This document shows positions 38,320 through 48,508 of a stretch of DNA of 64,000 nucleotides, piece after piece. The notes under the pieces were generated by a model. That model worked only from the letters and a program-made list of their open reading frames with translations, did not search any database and was not told the origin of the DNA. Location of the stretch: assembly GCF_039954865.1 (NCBI RefSeq), contig NZ_CP157197.1, positions 265,501 through 329,500 on the forward strand, written 5' to 3'. The stretch comes from Rickettsia sp. Oklahoma-10. Lineage in GTDB: Bacteria > Pseudomonadota > Alphaproteobacteria > Rickettsiales > Rickettsiaceae. Numbering within the stretch: position 1 is the first letter of the stretch; each line of letters starts with the position of its first letter. A program made the position numbers and the translations under genes.

Positions 38320-40953
38320 ATGACTAGATTTACCACCGAAGAAGTTAGAAGTAAATTTATAACTTACTTTAAAACAAATAATCATACACATGTACCGGCT
38401 AGCTCGTTAATTCCACACAATGACCCTAGCTTAATGTTTGTTAATTCTGGAATGGTGCAATTTAAAAATGTTTTTACAGGACAAGAAAAAAGAGTTTATA
38501 ACAAAGCAGTAACTAGTCAAAAATCTCTTAGAGCCGGTGGCAAGCATAACGATCTTGAGAATGTCGGTTATACTGCAAGACATCACACATTTTTTGAAAT
38601 GCTAGGTAATTTTTCCTTTGGTGACTATTTTAAAGAACAAGCTATATATTACACTTGGAATTTATTAACTAAAGAATTTGAACTACCGAAAAATAAGCTT
38701 TATGTAACAATTTATCATACCGATGACGAAGCAGCTTCTTACTGGAAAAAAATAGCAGGTTTTAGGGATGATCGCATAATAAGGATCAAAACCAACGATA
38801 ATTTTTGGTCTATGGGCGATACTGGTCCTTGTGGTCCTTGCTCTGAAGTTTTTTACGACCACGGCGAAAATATATATGGTGGACTTCCCGGTACTAAAGA
38901 TGAAGACGGTGATAGATTTATCGAGATTTGGAATATGGTGTTTATGCAATATGAACAAATCGATAAGGATACTAGAATAGAGTTAACGCAAAAATCTATT
39001 GATACCGGCATGGGTCTTGAGCGTATGACTGCGGTATTGCAGCATGTTAACAATAATTATGAGATAGATTTATTTCAGAAAATAATTGATTTTACCGAAA
39101 ATATAGTAAAAGTGAAAGTAGATGGAGAAGCTAAATTTTCTTATAGGATTATTGCTGATCACCTAAGAGCAAGTAGCTTTTTAATAGCTGATGGTGTTAT
39201 CCCTTCAAATGAAGGACGCGGTTACGTACTTCGCCGTATTATACGAAGATCCATAAGGCATGCTCATATGTTAGGTAGCAAAGAGCCGCTTATGTATAAA
39301 TTACTGCCAAAGCTTGTTGATTTAATGGGGAATGTTTATCCAGAACTTAAAAGAGCTGAAAGCTTTATAAGTAATATCTTAGAACAGGAAGAGATTAGAT
39401 TTAAAACTACTTTAGAAAGAGGATTAAAATTACTTTCCGAAGAAATAGAAACGCTAACAAAAGGTAATGAATTATCAGGAGAAATAGCATTTAAATTATA
39501 CGATACTTACGGATTTCCAATTGATTTAACTGAAGATATTTTAAAAAACCGTAATATTTCTATTGATCATAAAGGTTTTAAAGAGCAAATGCTTGCACAA
39601 AAAGCACGTGCTAGAAAATCTTGGCTTGGCTCCGGTGAGTTCAAAACTGGTCAGCTATGGTTTGACATCAAAGAGCAATATGGTAGCACGGAATTTTTAG
39701 GATATACGCTTAACAAAGCAGAATGTAAAATAATTGTATTAATCAAAGATAATAATTTAGTTAATAATATTCAGGAAACAGGTACGCAATTTCTGTTGAT
39801 CAGCAACCAAACTCCTTTTTACGGTGAGTCCGGCGGTCAAATGGGTGATAATGGGATGATATTTGCAAAAAATTCTGAAATAGAAGTAATAGATACTTTG
39901 AAATATTTAGGCTCTATTATAGTTCACAAATGTATTTTGAAGAAAGGCATAATTAATGTAGGAGAAAATGCTAATTTTAATATAGACATAAAATATAGAC
40001 AGAATTTAAGCATTCATCATTCAGCAACACATATACTACATGCAGTACTGCACGAAGTACTTGGTAAACATGTGACACAGAAAGGCTCGTTAGTTGCTCC
40101 GACTTATTTACGTTTTGATATTAGCCATTCTAAATCTATTGCTAATGAAGAAATCACGTTGATTGAAGATAAGGTAAATGAGATTATTAGAGCTAATCAT
40201 GAAGTAAATACTACATTAATGGCAACTGAAGATGCAGTTAAACAAGGAGCTATGGCCTTATTTGGAGAAAAATATGACTCTGAGGTAAGAGTAGTTAAGA
40301 TGGGCAATAATTCTTTAGAATTATGCGGCGGTACACATGTTAGACGCCTTGGTGATATCGGTTGCTTTAAGATTACAAGTGAAAGTGCCATAGCGACAGG
40401 TGTTCGCAGAATTGAAGCAGTTTGCGGTGAATTCGTAATTAAATTAATGAGAGAAAAAGAGAATTTACTTAAATCAGTAGAAAGCAGTTTAAAAACTAAC
40501 AAAAATGAGCTTATTACCAAAGTAAACAACATTTTAGAACGGAATAAAAGTCTTGAGAAAGAGCTTGAAAAAGTCCATTTAGCCCATTTAGATTTAAGCA
40601 TAGAGCAGATTAATAAAAAAGCTGAAGAGATAAAAGGAGTTAAGTTAATTTATCGATACATAGAAAATTTAGACAATAAAGTACTACGTCAGGCTGCAGA
40701 CAATTTAACGAAAAAAATAGAGAATTTAATAGTAGTATATATTGTAGGTAATAGCAATAAATTATCTATTACGGTTGGGGTAAGTAAAGCTATAACAGAT
40801 AAGTTCAACGCCGGTAATATTGCAAAAGAACTTTCATTATTCTTAGGTGGCACAGGAGGTGGTGGACAGGCAAGCCTTGCTCAAGCTGGTGGAAATGAGA
40901 TAGGTAAGCTAACTAAAATACATGAAAAATTATATAGTTTATTAACAGTGTAA
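38320..40953 (+). CDS. alaS: Alanyl-tRNA synthetase
   Basis: Charges tRNA-Ala and edits mis-acylated Ser/Gly. The 877 residues cover the class II catalytic core (start MTRFTTEEVRSKFITYFK; motif 2 region KSLRAGGKHNDLENVGYTAR), the editing domain and C-terminal oligomerisation domain. Editing-site motifs HHSATHILHAVL and CGGTHVRRLG, which bind zinc through His/Cys, are intact. A repeat of family D lies between the divergent PilMN-like gene and alaS. The start ATG 38320 fits the family N-terminus. Confidence 0.97.
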   Translation: MTRFTTEEVRSKFITYFKTNNHTHVPASSLIPHNDPSLMFVNSGMVQFKNVFTGQEKRVYNKAVTSQKSLRAGGKHNDLENVGYTARHHTFFEMLGNFSFGDYFKEQAIYYTWNLLTKEFELPKNKLYVTIYHTDDEAASYWKKIAGFRDDRIIRIKTNDNFWSMGDTGPCGPCSEVFYDHGENIYGGLPGTKDEDGDRFIEIWNMVFMQYEQIDKDTRIELTQKSIDTGMGLERMTAVLQHVNNNYEIDLFQKIIDFTENIVKVKVDGEAKFSYRIIADHLRASSFLIADGVIPSNEGRGYVLRRIIRRSIRHAHMLGSKEPLMYKLLPKLVDLMGNVYPELKRAESFISNILEQEEIRFKTTLERGLKLLSEEIETLTKGNELSGEIAFKLYDTYGFPIDLTEDILKNRNISIDHKGFKEQMLAQKARARKSWLGSGEFKTGQLWFDIKEQYGSTEFLGYTLNKAECKIIVLIKDNNLVNNIQETGTQFLLISNQTPFYGESGGQMGDNGMIFAKNSEIEVIDTLKYLGSIIVHKCILKKGIINVGENANFNIDIKYRQNLSIHHSATHILHAVLHEVLGKHVTQKGSLVAPTYLRFDISHSKSIANEEITLIEDKVNEIIRANHEVNTTLMATEDAVKQGAMALFGEKYDSEVRVVKMGNNSLELCGGTHVRRLGDIGCFKITSESAIATGVRRIEAVCGEFVIKLMREKENLLKSVESSLKTNKNELITKVNNILERNKSLEKELEKVHLAHLDLSIEQINKKAEEIKGVKLIYRYIENLDNKVLRQAADNLTKKIENLIVVYIVGNSNKLSITVGVSKAITDKFNAGNIAKELSLFLGGTGGGGQASLAQAGGNEIGKLTKIHEKLYSLLTV

Positions 40954-40974
40954 TATGCTCTGTGAACATTTTAA

Positions 40975-41180
40975 AAAAGTTTTATTATCATTCCTGGCAG
41001 AGCTTTGTAGTTTTGTTGCACTGTTATCAATGCCATGCTCACGTAGGTAGACGTTGGTTACGTAAATTGATTTTGCAATTTTTATCCCCCGTGACTTAAA
41101 ATAGCGGTATCCAGTTTAAAATGCTAAAATTATCAGTATTTTAAGTTGTTTTTGATCAAGGCCATGGGGGGGGGACGACA
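40975..41180. repeat. Dispersed repeat family A with a G9 tract, after alaS
   Basis: tgccatgctcacgtaggtag, tttttatcccccgtgactta, agcggtatccagtttaaaat, gctaaaattatcagtatttt and tgatcaaggccat match family A. It ends in a run of nine G residues (41166-41174) where other copies have GGTATGACATCG or similar. Confidence 0.6.
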
Positions 41181-41204
41181 CAGCAGGTTTATCGCACCAA
41201 ACAA

Positions 41205-41290
41205 ATGACAAGCGACTATATTAAACGTTCAGAATCCAAGGACTTACAATGTAACCAATTTTTCAAGTAGACGATTATATAGATTATATA
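41205..41290 (+). repeat. Palindromic element fragment (family 1)
   Basis: Right half of the element found in radC: AAACGTTCAGAATCCAAGG, ACTTACAATGTAACCAAT and TTTTTCAAGTAGACGATTAT. The left half is missing. It lies just beyond the truA stop. Confidence 0.6.
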
Positions 41291-41301
41291 TAATTAAAGT
41301 G

Positions 41302-42039
41302 TTAATACTCAGTTCTCACAAAATAAAGGCCGAATGCGGGAGCAGTAGGACCCGCAGCTTTTCTATCTTTTGCTTCTAAAAGTTCTTTAATGTATTCTGC
41401 TTGCCAAACATTCTTACCGACAAGTACTAAACTACCGACAATATTACGTACCATATGATGCAAAAATGAGGGTGCTGAAAGATATAATTTTATTTCTTCG
41501 TCTTCTTTAATGATATTAAGTTCAGTTAAAGTTTTAATCGGTGATTTTGATTGACATGAGCTAGCCCTAAATGAAGTAAAATCATGTTTACCTAAGAGAT
41601 AAGTTGCAGCTTTTTGCATAGCTAGAACATCCAAAGGTGAACTAATCCACCAAACACGATCACGATTAATTACTGATGAGTAAGGTCTATTAAGAATCCT
41701 ATATATGTAGTGACGAGAGATAGCTGAAAATCTTGCATGAAAATTATTTGGAGCAATTTCACAGTTCCATACTATTACTGTATAAGGTCGTGCAAAATAG
41801 TTAATAGCTGTAATAATTTTGTGAGGTTCTAAATATTTTGAAAGATCAAAATGTGCTACCTGACCTATAGCATGTACACCAGCATCTGTTCTTCCTGATC
41901 CAAACAATACTACCTGTTCACCAGAAAATTTATAAATCGCTTCTTCTAATATTTGCTGTATCGACATTATTCCTACTTGCCTTTGCCAACCTGCAAGATC
42001 CGTGCCTAAATACTCAATGGTGATCTTATACCGATACAT
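41302..42039 (-). CDS. truA: tRNA pseudouridine(38-40) synthase TruA
   Basis: Isomerises uridines at positions 38-40 in the tRNA anticodon arm. ATG 42039 gives 245 residues; an upstream ATG at 42066 would add nine residues to a start ([12 protein letters not shown]) that already fits the family. The catalytic aspartate is D52 in [13 protein letters not shown]. Other matches are [14 protein letters not shown], then [19 protein letters not shown]. It follows rpoD by 40 bases on the same strand and is probably cotranscribed. The palindromic fragment at 41205-41290 follows it. Confidence 0.96.
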   Translation of the reverse strand: MYRYKITIEYLGTDLAGWQRQVGIMSIQQILEEAIYKFSGEQVVLFGSGRTDAGVHAIGQVAHFDLSKYLEPHKIITAINYFARPYTVIVWNCEIAPNNFHARFSAISRHYIYRILNRPYSSVINRDRVWWISSPLDVLAMQKAATYLLGKHDFTSFRASSCQSKSPIKTLTELNIIKEDEEIKLYLSAPSFLHHMVRNIVGSLVLVGKNVWQAEYIKELLEAKDRKAAGPTAPAFGLYFVRTEY

Positions 42040-42079
42040 AATTAGCCTGATGTCATGCCGCAGCATAATATAAGTGTTA

Positions 42080-43987
42080 TCACGCTTCTAGCAAATCCGA
42101 TGGATTACTATCACTACGCTTTCCTCTACTTCTAAAACTATTAAGCTTCTTAGATCTAATAGGATGCTGTAACTTTCTTAAAGCTTTTGACTCGATTTGT
42201 CTTATACGTTCTCTAGTTACTTTAAATTGCTGTCCTACTTCTTCTAATGTATGATCAGTGTTCATACCTATACCAAAACGCATTCTAAGCACTCTTTCTT
42301 CACGAGGTGTAAGAGTTGCAAGTACTCTAGTAGTAACTTCTCGTAAATTTGACTGAATTGCTGCATCAATCGGTGCTACTGCATTCTTATCTTCGATAAA
42401 ATCCCCTAATTGACCGCCATCACTCTCATCCCCTACGGGATTCTCAAGACTTACAGGTTCTTTAGCTATTTTCATGACCTTACGCACTTTATCAAGCGGC
42501 ATTGAAAGACGGTTAGCGATTTCCGTTGCCGTAGGTTCATAGCCCAGTTCATTAAGCATTTGCCTTGAAGTACGCAATATCTTATTAATTGTTTCAATCA
42601 TATGCACAGGAATACGTATAGTTCTTGCTTGATCAGCAATAGCTCTTGTTATAGCTTGTCTAATCCACCAAGTAGCATAGGTAGAGAATTTATAGCCACG
42701 GCGATATTCAAATTTATCCACGGCTTTCATAAGCCCTATATTACCTTCCTGAATTAAATCTAAAAACTGCAATCCTCTATTAGCATATTTTTTAGCAATA
42801 GATATAACTAAACGTAAATTAGCTTCTATCATATCTTTTTTTGCTTGCAGTGTTTGTCTTTCACTTTTTTGTATAGTATTCACTAATTTTTTAAAATCGT
42901 TAACTGAAAGACCGGTATCAGATTCTATAACCGATAATTCGACAATCATTTGATCTATATAATCTGATTCTTTGGTAATTAACTCTTTCCAAGCGACCTT
43001 TTTATTTTTTAGCATTTTTTCTTTCCATTCTGCATTGATAACCGATCCTATGTATTCATCAAGGAAATTTTGACGAGTCACTCCGTATTTTTCAGCAAGT
43101 TTTAAAAAAGCTGTTTCTTTATTAATTAAATCACGATTTATTCCATACATCTTACTTAAAATTTCTTCTGTTTTTTTAGAATTAAAATGTATTTCTGAAA
43201 CTTCATTTATTAGCAATTCCAAGTTATTATTATATTTTTTGCTATGTTGTAAAACCTTCAATTCAAAAGATTTTTCATAACATTTTTTAGCTTCACATAG
43301 TAGTTCTTCGCAGATAAAAGAAATCTTTTTCATACGCTCTATAATATTAGGTAATATCTGCGTTTCTACTTTAGACATAGATAAGTGATTATCCTCATGC
43401 TCTTCTCCTTCAGTATCACTACCATTTTCTTCATCATTTTCGGATGTTTCATCATGTAACATGTTAGCTTCCAAATCTATTAGATCACGTAGTAATATTT
43501 TTTCATTCACTAAATCTTCATACCATAATATAAAACAACGCATAGCAATAGGGCTTCTGCATAAGGAAGCAGTCATTGTTTTACGCCCTTCCTCAATTCT
43601 TTTTGCTATTTCTACTTCGTTTTCACGAGTTAAAAGATCAACTCCCCCCATATCCTTAAGATACAATCTTACAGGATCATCGGTAGTACCTATATTTTTT
43701 TCTTCTACCTCATCATCAGGTTCATTATCAACATTGATAGATAACTTAAATTCTTCATCCATTCCAATATCAAGCTTAATTTCATCATCTTCGTTAGATT
43801 CTAAAATATCTACTCCCGCATCGGAAAATTTTAATATAGCTTCCTCTAATTGTCTTATCGAAGGATTTTTATTAAGAGGAAGAGCTTTGTTTATATCATC
43901 ATAAGTGACCGGTATCTTTTTAGATTTAGCTTTTTTAAGTAAACTATCTACCTTATCTAGATCATTATCTATATTACTATTGCTCAT
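42080..43987 (-). CDS. rpoD: RNA polymerase primary sigma factor
   Basis: Housekeeping sigma-70. ATG 43987 gives 635 residues, starting [12 protein letters not shown]. Codons further upstream (to 44089) are open but derive from a family D repeat. Regions are complete: 1.1 at the N-terminus, 1.2 ([20 protein letters not shown]), the long acidic spacer near residues 170-220, 2.1-2.4 ([20 protein letters not shown], then [20 protein letters not shown]), 3 ([20 protein letters not shown]) and 4 ([20 protein letters not shown]). It lies downstream of dnaG as in many bacteria, with truA behind. A promoter may lie in the repeat copy at 44045-44151. Confidence 0.97.
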   Translation of the reverse strand: MSNSNIDNDLDKVDSLLKKAKSKKIPVTYDDINKALPLNKNPSIRQLEEAILKFSDAGVDILESNEDDEIKLDIGMDEEFKLSINVDNEPDDEVEEKNIGTTDDPVRLYLKDMGGVDLLTRENEVEIAKRIEEGRKTMTASLCRSPIAMRCFILWYEDLVNEKILLRDLIDLEANMLHDETSENDEENGSDTEGEEHEDNHLSMSKVETQILPNIIERMKKISFICEELLCEAKKCYEKSFELKVLQHSKKYNNNLELLINEVSEIHFNSKKTEEILSKMYGINRDLINKETAFLKLAEKYGVTRQNFLDEYIGSVINAEWKEKMLKNKKVAWKELITKESDYIDQMIVELSVIESDTGLSVNDFKKLVNTIQKSERQTLQAKKDMIEANLRLVISIAKKYANRGLQFLDLIQEGNIGLMKAVDKFEYRRGYKFSTYATWWIRQAITRAIADQARTIRIPVHMIETINKILRTSRQMLNELGYEPTATEIANRLSMPLDKVRKVMKIAKEPVSLENPVGDESDGGQLGDFIEDKNAVAPIDAAIQSNLREVTTRVLATLTPREERVLRMRFGIGMNTDHTLEEVGQQFKVTRERIRQIESKALRKLQHPIRSKKLNSFRSRGKRSDSNPSDLLEA

Positions 43988-44044
43988 TAAATACCTATAT
44001 GTTTTTTTGCTTTCAAAAGGTAGTGTAATACTACTTATTGAAAG

Positions 44045-44151
44045 CAAAATTAAAATAATACGTGTATCGATATGGAAAGCAGTGCCCATCTCAAATACAA
44101 ATTTAATTTATATTTTTTGTTTTCTTTACTCTTCATTATACTTGAAGTATA
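44045..44151 (-). repeat. Dispersed repeat family D upstream of rpoD
   Basis: On the minus strand: TATACTTCAAGTATAATGAA, AAATATAAATTAAATTTG, TTGAGATGGGCACTG, CTTTCCATATCGATACACG and TATTATTTTAA. It matches 38212-38306 in block order. It fills the gap between dnaG and the rpoD start and produces the spurious upstream codons in the rpoD frame. Confidence 0.65.
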
Positions 44152-44157
44152 GAAATA

Positions 44158-45945
44158 TTAAATTATAGTATGGTTAATAAAAGATTCGTTTAAAACTTGA
44201 AGTTCATTTGCAATCTTCAGAATTTCTTTTTTATATAGTAAAACTTTTTCAAAATCGTGATTATCATTACTGTTTATAATATACGTGTATTCTTGTTGTA
44301 AATTTATTAGATAATATTTCTTATGTAGCCACTGCCATAATAAATCTAGTCTGATGTTATTTTTATTAAATGAGGTATCTAAAAACAAATTATCTGTTTT
44401 TGATAATAATAAAAAAATATCAAAAAAGCTAGTTTTTTTGACAATTGCAGTAATTTCACTTGTTTCTACGTTATTATCTATAATCTCGTTTAAATACCAA
44501 TTACGGAACGCTTCAAGCAATTTATTGTTAAAATTTAAATTTAGGATGAAATCTTTAATATCTTTTTCTTCAAGTATTGTAGGAAACTTAACCAACAAAG
44601 CACAAAAAGCATGTTCTAGCATTTCAAGCTCTGAATAGCCATGACTTGAAACTATAGGTATTAAATTTGAGCTTTTAGTTATAACTTTCTTCTGTTTTAT
44701 GACTAAATTCTGCCATATTTGATCTTTAAAAAACCTGTAATAACTTACTCTTAAATCACTATCCGATATTTTGCTGCAATAATCTTTTAAATTTTTTTCT
44801 AAATTAGCTTTTTCTTCTGCAGTTTTAAAACTCTTGCCACTATATTCTATATGCCAAATCATTTCTGATAGGCTTATTCTTGTATCTATAAGCTTTACAA
44901 AAAAATCAGCACCATTTTTATTTACTGCATCGTCGGGATCAAGTCCGCTTGGTAACCTAATAAAAGAAATTTTCTTTTTACTATTAATAAGCGGCAATGC
45001 TATGTTAATAGTTCTTATGCTAGCTTTTATGCCTGCATTATCTCCATCAAGACATAATATAATTTCATCACCGGCACGCCATAATTTATTTAAGTGATGC
45101 TCGGTAACGTTAGTGCCGAGGCTTGCAACCGCTTCGCTAAAACCTGCTTGATGTAGTGCTATAACGTCAAAATAACCTTCTACTAAAATCGAGTGATTTT
45201 TTTTATAGCTACTGCTTATTGCTTTGTTCTCACCATATAGTGTTTCACTTTTTTGAAATACTATAGTTTCAGGTGAATTTAAATATTTAGGCAGCCCCTC
45301 CCCTAGTACTCTACCGCCAAAACCTACAATTTTATTGTAAATATTTCTAATTGGAATGGTAATACGATTAGAAAATAAATTATATATTTCTCCGTTTTCT
45401 CGTTTGCCAATTAAACCTGCTTTACCGAGTTTTACAACATCTATATTTTTATCATGAAAAAACTTTTCAAATTTATTATTTTTTGGTGCAAATCCTATTG
45501 AGAACTCTTTGACTGTTTTTTCAGTAATATTTCTCCCGTGTAGATAATTTAATATTTCAGGCGTTAATTGTGTCCTGAAAAACTTATTGGCGAGCTCTAG
45601 AATATTGAGAATTTCATCAGATTCTTCATAAAATTCTTTTTGTTTCACAGTTAATTTTGGCATTTCTATACCGTAATCAGTTGCAAGCTTTATAGCAGAC
45701 TGCTTATAGGATAGACCACTAATATTAGAAGTAAATTTTATAACGTCACCGGCTGCTTTACAACCAAAACAATAAAAAAACCTCTTACTATCATTAACCG
45801 TAAAAGAAGGAGTCTTTTCTTGATGGAAAGGACACAAACCTACATAGTTACCGGATTTTTTAGTTAAAACTACTTTTTGCCGTATTACATCAAATATGTT
45901 AATACGGTTTCTTAATAACTCATAAAATTCAGATGCAACTCGCAT
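44158..45945 (-). CDS. dnaG: DNA primase
   Basis: Makes RNA primers for replication. The 595 residues have the CHC2 zinc finger at C38, H41, C59, C62 (LCPFHQEKTPSFTV), the DnaG N-terminal catalytic domain (GFGGRVLGEGLPKYLNSPET), the TOPRIM fold (LVEGYFDVIALHQAG near 250; CLDGDNAGIKA near 300) and a C-terminal helicase-interaction region. The start MRVASEFYELLRNRI fits the family. It is separated from the preceding polyprenol-kinase-like gene by three bases, and from rpoD by a 170-base repeat-containing gap, as in a relic of the macromolecular-synthesis operon. Confidence 0.96.
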   Translation of the reverse strand: MRVASEFYELLRNRINIFDVIRQKVVLTKKSGNYVGLCPFHQEKTPSFTVNDSKRFFYCFGCKAAGDVIKFTSNISGLSYKQSAIKLATDYGIEMPKLTVKQKEFYEESDEILNILELANKFFRTQLTPEILNYLHGRNITEKTVKEFSIGFAPKNNKFEKFFHDKNIDVVKLGKAGLIGKRENGEIYNLFSNRITIPIRNIYNKIVGFGGRVLGEGLPKYLNSPETIVFQKSETLYGENKAISSSYKKNHSILVEGYFDVIALHQAGFSEAVASLGTNVTEHHLNKLWRAGDEIILCLDGDNAGIKASIRTINIALPLINSKKKISFIRLPSGLDPDDAVNKNGADFFVKLIDTRISLSEMIWHIEYSGKSFKTAEEKANLEKNLKDYCSKISDSDLRVSYYRFFKDQIWQNLVIKQKKVITKSSNLIPIVSSHGYSELEMLEHAFCALLVKFPTILEEKDIKDFILNLNFNNKLLEAFRNWYLNEIIDNNVETSEITAIVKKTSFFDIFLLLSKTDNLFLDTSFNKNNIRLDLLWQWLHKKYYLINLQQEYTYIINSNDNHDFEKVLLYKKEILKIANELQVLNESFINHTII

Positions 45946-45948
45946 ATT

Positions 45949-46563
45949 TTATATTATATAAAAAAGAATAGTAGTAAAAAGACAATAAGCAAGAGGTATA
46001 GATAGATTATCGTTAATTTTTAAATCTTTTGAATAAAATTCAGATGCTGTAGCCCCTATACAACTTATAATGATAATAATAAAACTTGTATTATATCCTA
46101 AATAGAAATACACTAATATGCTTATAAACATTGCAGAAACTAAAAAGGTAATAGAACCTGCTATTGATTTACCATTACTTAAACTATTACCTATTTTAAC
46201 GCCGACAAGAGCAGCTAAACAATCTGAAATAATTAAAATTAACCACGAACAAATTACTAAATTTTTAGGAAAAAAAAGAGCAGTTAAGAAAAAACCGAGC
46301 ATCATAAAGCTAATGCCGCTTAAAACAAAAGAGCCGTTATTTTCTTCGGGCCTTATAACTTTTGAAAAAAATCTAGTTACAAATTTGCTAATTCTTGTAT
46401 TATTATGACGTAATATATCTAAATATAATGTAATAACCGTTATTATAAATAATAAGAGCTTAATAGAGGTTCTTGGAATAAATAAATAAAGTATCGGAAA
46501 TATTATAGCCGATAGGTGAAAAATTTTACGCTTTTTCTCGAAGTCAAAATCGTTAATTACCAT
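45949..46563 (-). CDS. Polyprenol/dolichol kinase-like (CTP-type) membrane protein
   Basis: Integral membrane protein of 204 residues with about seven hydrophobic segments and few polar loops. The pattern KKRKIFHLSAIIFPILYLF at the start, then SDCLAALVGVKIGNSLSNGK near residue 115 and KSIAGSITFLVSAMF, resembles the dolichol kinase/phytol kinase/CDP-alcohol synthase-like superfamily, in which a conserved D-x-A-A-x-x-G-x-x-x-G segment binds the nucleotide. Reaction and substrate are unknown: a lipid-phosphate or polyprenol kinase is likely. It is three bases before dnaG on the same strand. Confidence 0.7.
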   Translation of the reverse strand: MVINDFDFEKKRKIFHLSAIIFPILYLFIPRTSIKLLLFIITVITLYLDILRHNNTRISKFVTRFFSKVIRPEENNGSFVLSGISFMMLGFFLTALFFPKNLVICSWLILIISDCLAALVGVKIGNSLSNGKSIAGSITFLVSAMFISILVYFYLGYNTSFIIIIISCIGATASEFYSKDLKINDNLSIPLAYCLFTTILFYII

Positions 46564-46599
46564 AGAGCCGTTAATATGTTTTTAGATATGTGAAAAATA

Positions 46600-46775
46600 A
46601 TGCCTGCATCATTGCAAGAAGCTTTAGTGCCATCCCTATGAAAACAATGATACATAAAACATAACCTGAGTATTGGCATAAAAATTAAATTACATATTTA
46701 GTAAAATAACCACATAAGAAACTAGTTTTTTTATACGTTTTACTGGATTTCCGCCTCTGCAAGAATGACATAACA
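46600..46775. repeat. Dispersed repeat family B (degraded) between greA and the kinase-like gene
   Basis: tagtgccatccctatgaaaa, ataacctgagtattggcata and ttactggatttccgcctctg, gcaagaatgacataaca follow family B order. The copy occupies most of the 346-base gap between the two divergently transcribed genes. The rest is probably the greA promoter (TATACT near 46876). Confidence 0.5.
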
Positions 46776-46909
46776 AAATCCAACAATGCCAATTCACAAT
46801 GAATATCTATAATTAAAAAGGCTTATTTGACAAATTTAACTATTACAAATATACTTGCTGAGATCTGAAAAGAGTATACTATAAATTACTAAATCTACAC
46901 AATATAATT

Positions 46910-47398
46910 ATGAATACAAAATTTCCTATCACTACTAAAGGTTTTGAAAAATTAGAATACGAGCTTAGACATTTAAAACATGTAGAGCGTAAAAAAATTA
47001 GTGAAGATATAGCAGAAGCACGAGAACACGGCGATTTATCTGAAAACGCGGAATATGAAGCAGCACGTGAAAAACAAGCATTTATAGAAGGGCGCATTAA
47101 AGAGCTTGAAGATATGACGGCAAGAGCGGAAATTATTAATATTGGTAAACTATCAGGAGATAACATAAAATTTGGGGCTACAGTTACTTTAATTGACGAC
47201 GATTCTGAAGAAGAAGTAACATATATTATTGTAGGAGAATATGAAGCTGATATAACTAGAAAAAGAGTTTCAATAGCTTCTCCTATAGCAAAAGCGTTGA
47301 TTGGGAAATCAGTAGGTGATTTTGTAGAAGTCACAACACCAAAAGGATCAAAATCATATGAAGTAGTTGAGATTAAATATAAAGAATTAGAACTTTAG
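46910..47398 (+). CDS. greA: Transcription elongation factor GreA
   Basis: Rescues backtracked RNA polymerase by stimulating transcript cleavage. The 162 residues have the antiparallel coiled coil with the acidic tip (EAREHGDLSENAEYEAAREK, D and E at the tip near 42-45) and the C-terminal FKBP-like domain ending VEIKYKEL. Start ATG 46910 (MNTKFPITTKGFEKLEYEL) fits the family. The possible -10 box TATACT lies about 35 bases upstream. It stands alone between repeat remnants. Nothing is unusual. Confidence 0.95.
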   Translation: MNTKFPITTKGFEKLEYELRHLKHVERKKISEDIAEAREHGDLSENAEYEAAREKQAFIEGRIKELEDMTARAEIINIGKLSGDNIKFGATVTLIDDDSEEEVTYIIVGEYEADITRKRVSIASPIAKALIGKSVGDFVEVTTPKGSKSYEVVEIKYKELEL

Positions 47399-47414
47399 CT
47401 ACATAACTTGCCCT

Positions 47415-47555
47415 GAAAAAATTTATGCATCGATTCGGTACTCGCATCCTTACATACTTTGTGTACGTGGGTGGTGCTATATCCTGCATCTCTTACCAGT
47501 TCCTCCTTATTAGCTATGCTTATCTAGGTTTATACTTCTAAGTAAAATGAAGAGT
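47415..47555. repeat. Degraded dispersed repeats after greA
   Basis: actcgcatccttacatactt, gtgtacgtgggtggtgctat and atcctgcatctcttacc are family A/B-like. Near 47532-47556 the sequence tatacttctaagtaaaatga resembles the left end of family D (TATACTTCAAGTATAATGAA). No gene was seen. Confidence 0.35.
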
Positions 47556-47559
47556 TAAT

Positions 47560-48440
47560 AGACAAGTATATTTCTTCTTAAACATCTCTATCATTCTTTT
47601 TGTCACTATAAATCCGCCGAAAATGTTTATAGAAACGAGTAAAGGGGTTTTTTCCCCGAAATTTTTGCAGTAGTAATAACTATACATATCCTTTAATATT
47701 TTTTGCTAAAAACTCCTCTTATTTAGCTTTGTAATCTTCCGAACTTTCTAAAGCATAACCTGATTTATCTTGCAAATCTTATTGTAGCTCTGGTGAAACA
47801 AACTTAGCTCCTAAGCTTTCTACCTGCTCTTTGGTAGCAGCTCTTCATCGTACCATACAACTATACTACCAAACCGTTTTGCTGTTGCAATAGTTTGAAG
47901 ACCAGCAACATTGATACCAAGCACTAAAGTTTTACACGGTGAAATAGTCCCCGCTGCCGGTCATCATCAGAAAAGCTTTTGTGTAATGATAACTTGCCTC
48001 AATTACTGCTCTATACCCTATTAAATTACTTTGAGAAGATAAAGCATCCATATTTTGAGCTTTAGTAATTCTCGGCACAAACTCTATAGCAACAAGTATA
48101 AGCTTTTTTAGCTGCTGCTTTTATATAATCATTAAATAAGGGGTGATAGAAGACCGATAATAATTGCACCTGATTTTGCAAATTCAAGCTTACTATATTT
48201 ATCTGTAGCAGATGAAGTTTGTATCTTTAATATAATATCGGCATTGGAAATAATCTCGAGCGATACCGAAAATATTTTAGCACCAGCTGCAATATACTTT
48301 TCATCAAGAAAACCAGCAGAAAGCCCTATATCTTTTTTACAGTAACTAAATAGCTTTTTTGACTAGCAACCTGCTACTTCAGGTGTTATAGCAGTACGTG
48401 CTTCATACTTGGCTTTTTCTTTTAAAGCGACGATTTTCAT
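47560..48440 (-). pseudogene. pntA: pntA (NAD(P) transhydrogenase alpha subunit) pseudogene
   Basis: ATG 48440 begins MKIVALKEKAKYEARTAITP, the start of the PntA/alanine-dehydrogenase family. It is soon broken by stops, but frameshifted pieces run on in order: SAGFLDEKYIAAGAKIF, then ADIILKIQTSSATDKYSKLE, then GAIIIGLLSPLI, then KAQNMDALSSQSNLIGYRAV, then PCKTLVLGINVAGLQTIATA with KRFGSIVVVYDE-like sequence, then ESLGAKFVSPELQ and ALESSEDYKAK near 47715. The nucleotide-binding Rossmann segment (GINVAGLQ) and PntA-specific order leave little doubt. At least six lesions. The pntB partner is not in this window. Confidence 0.82.
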
Positions 48441-48508
48441 AAAAATTATTTGTTTTAACAAAAAAACTAAGGTAGTTTAAACATAATCACAAATATAAAA
48501 CAATAAAA

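Noticed and set aside
43988-44089. 34-residue N-terminal extension of RpoD
   Set aside because: The extra codons come from a dispersed family D repeat. RpoD family N-termini begin at the downstream ATG 43987.
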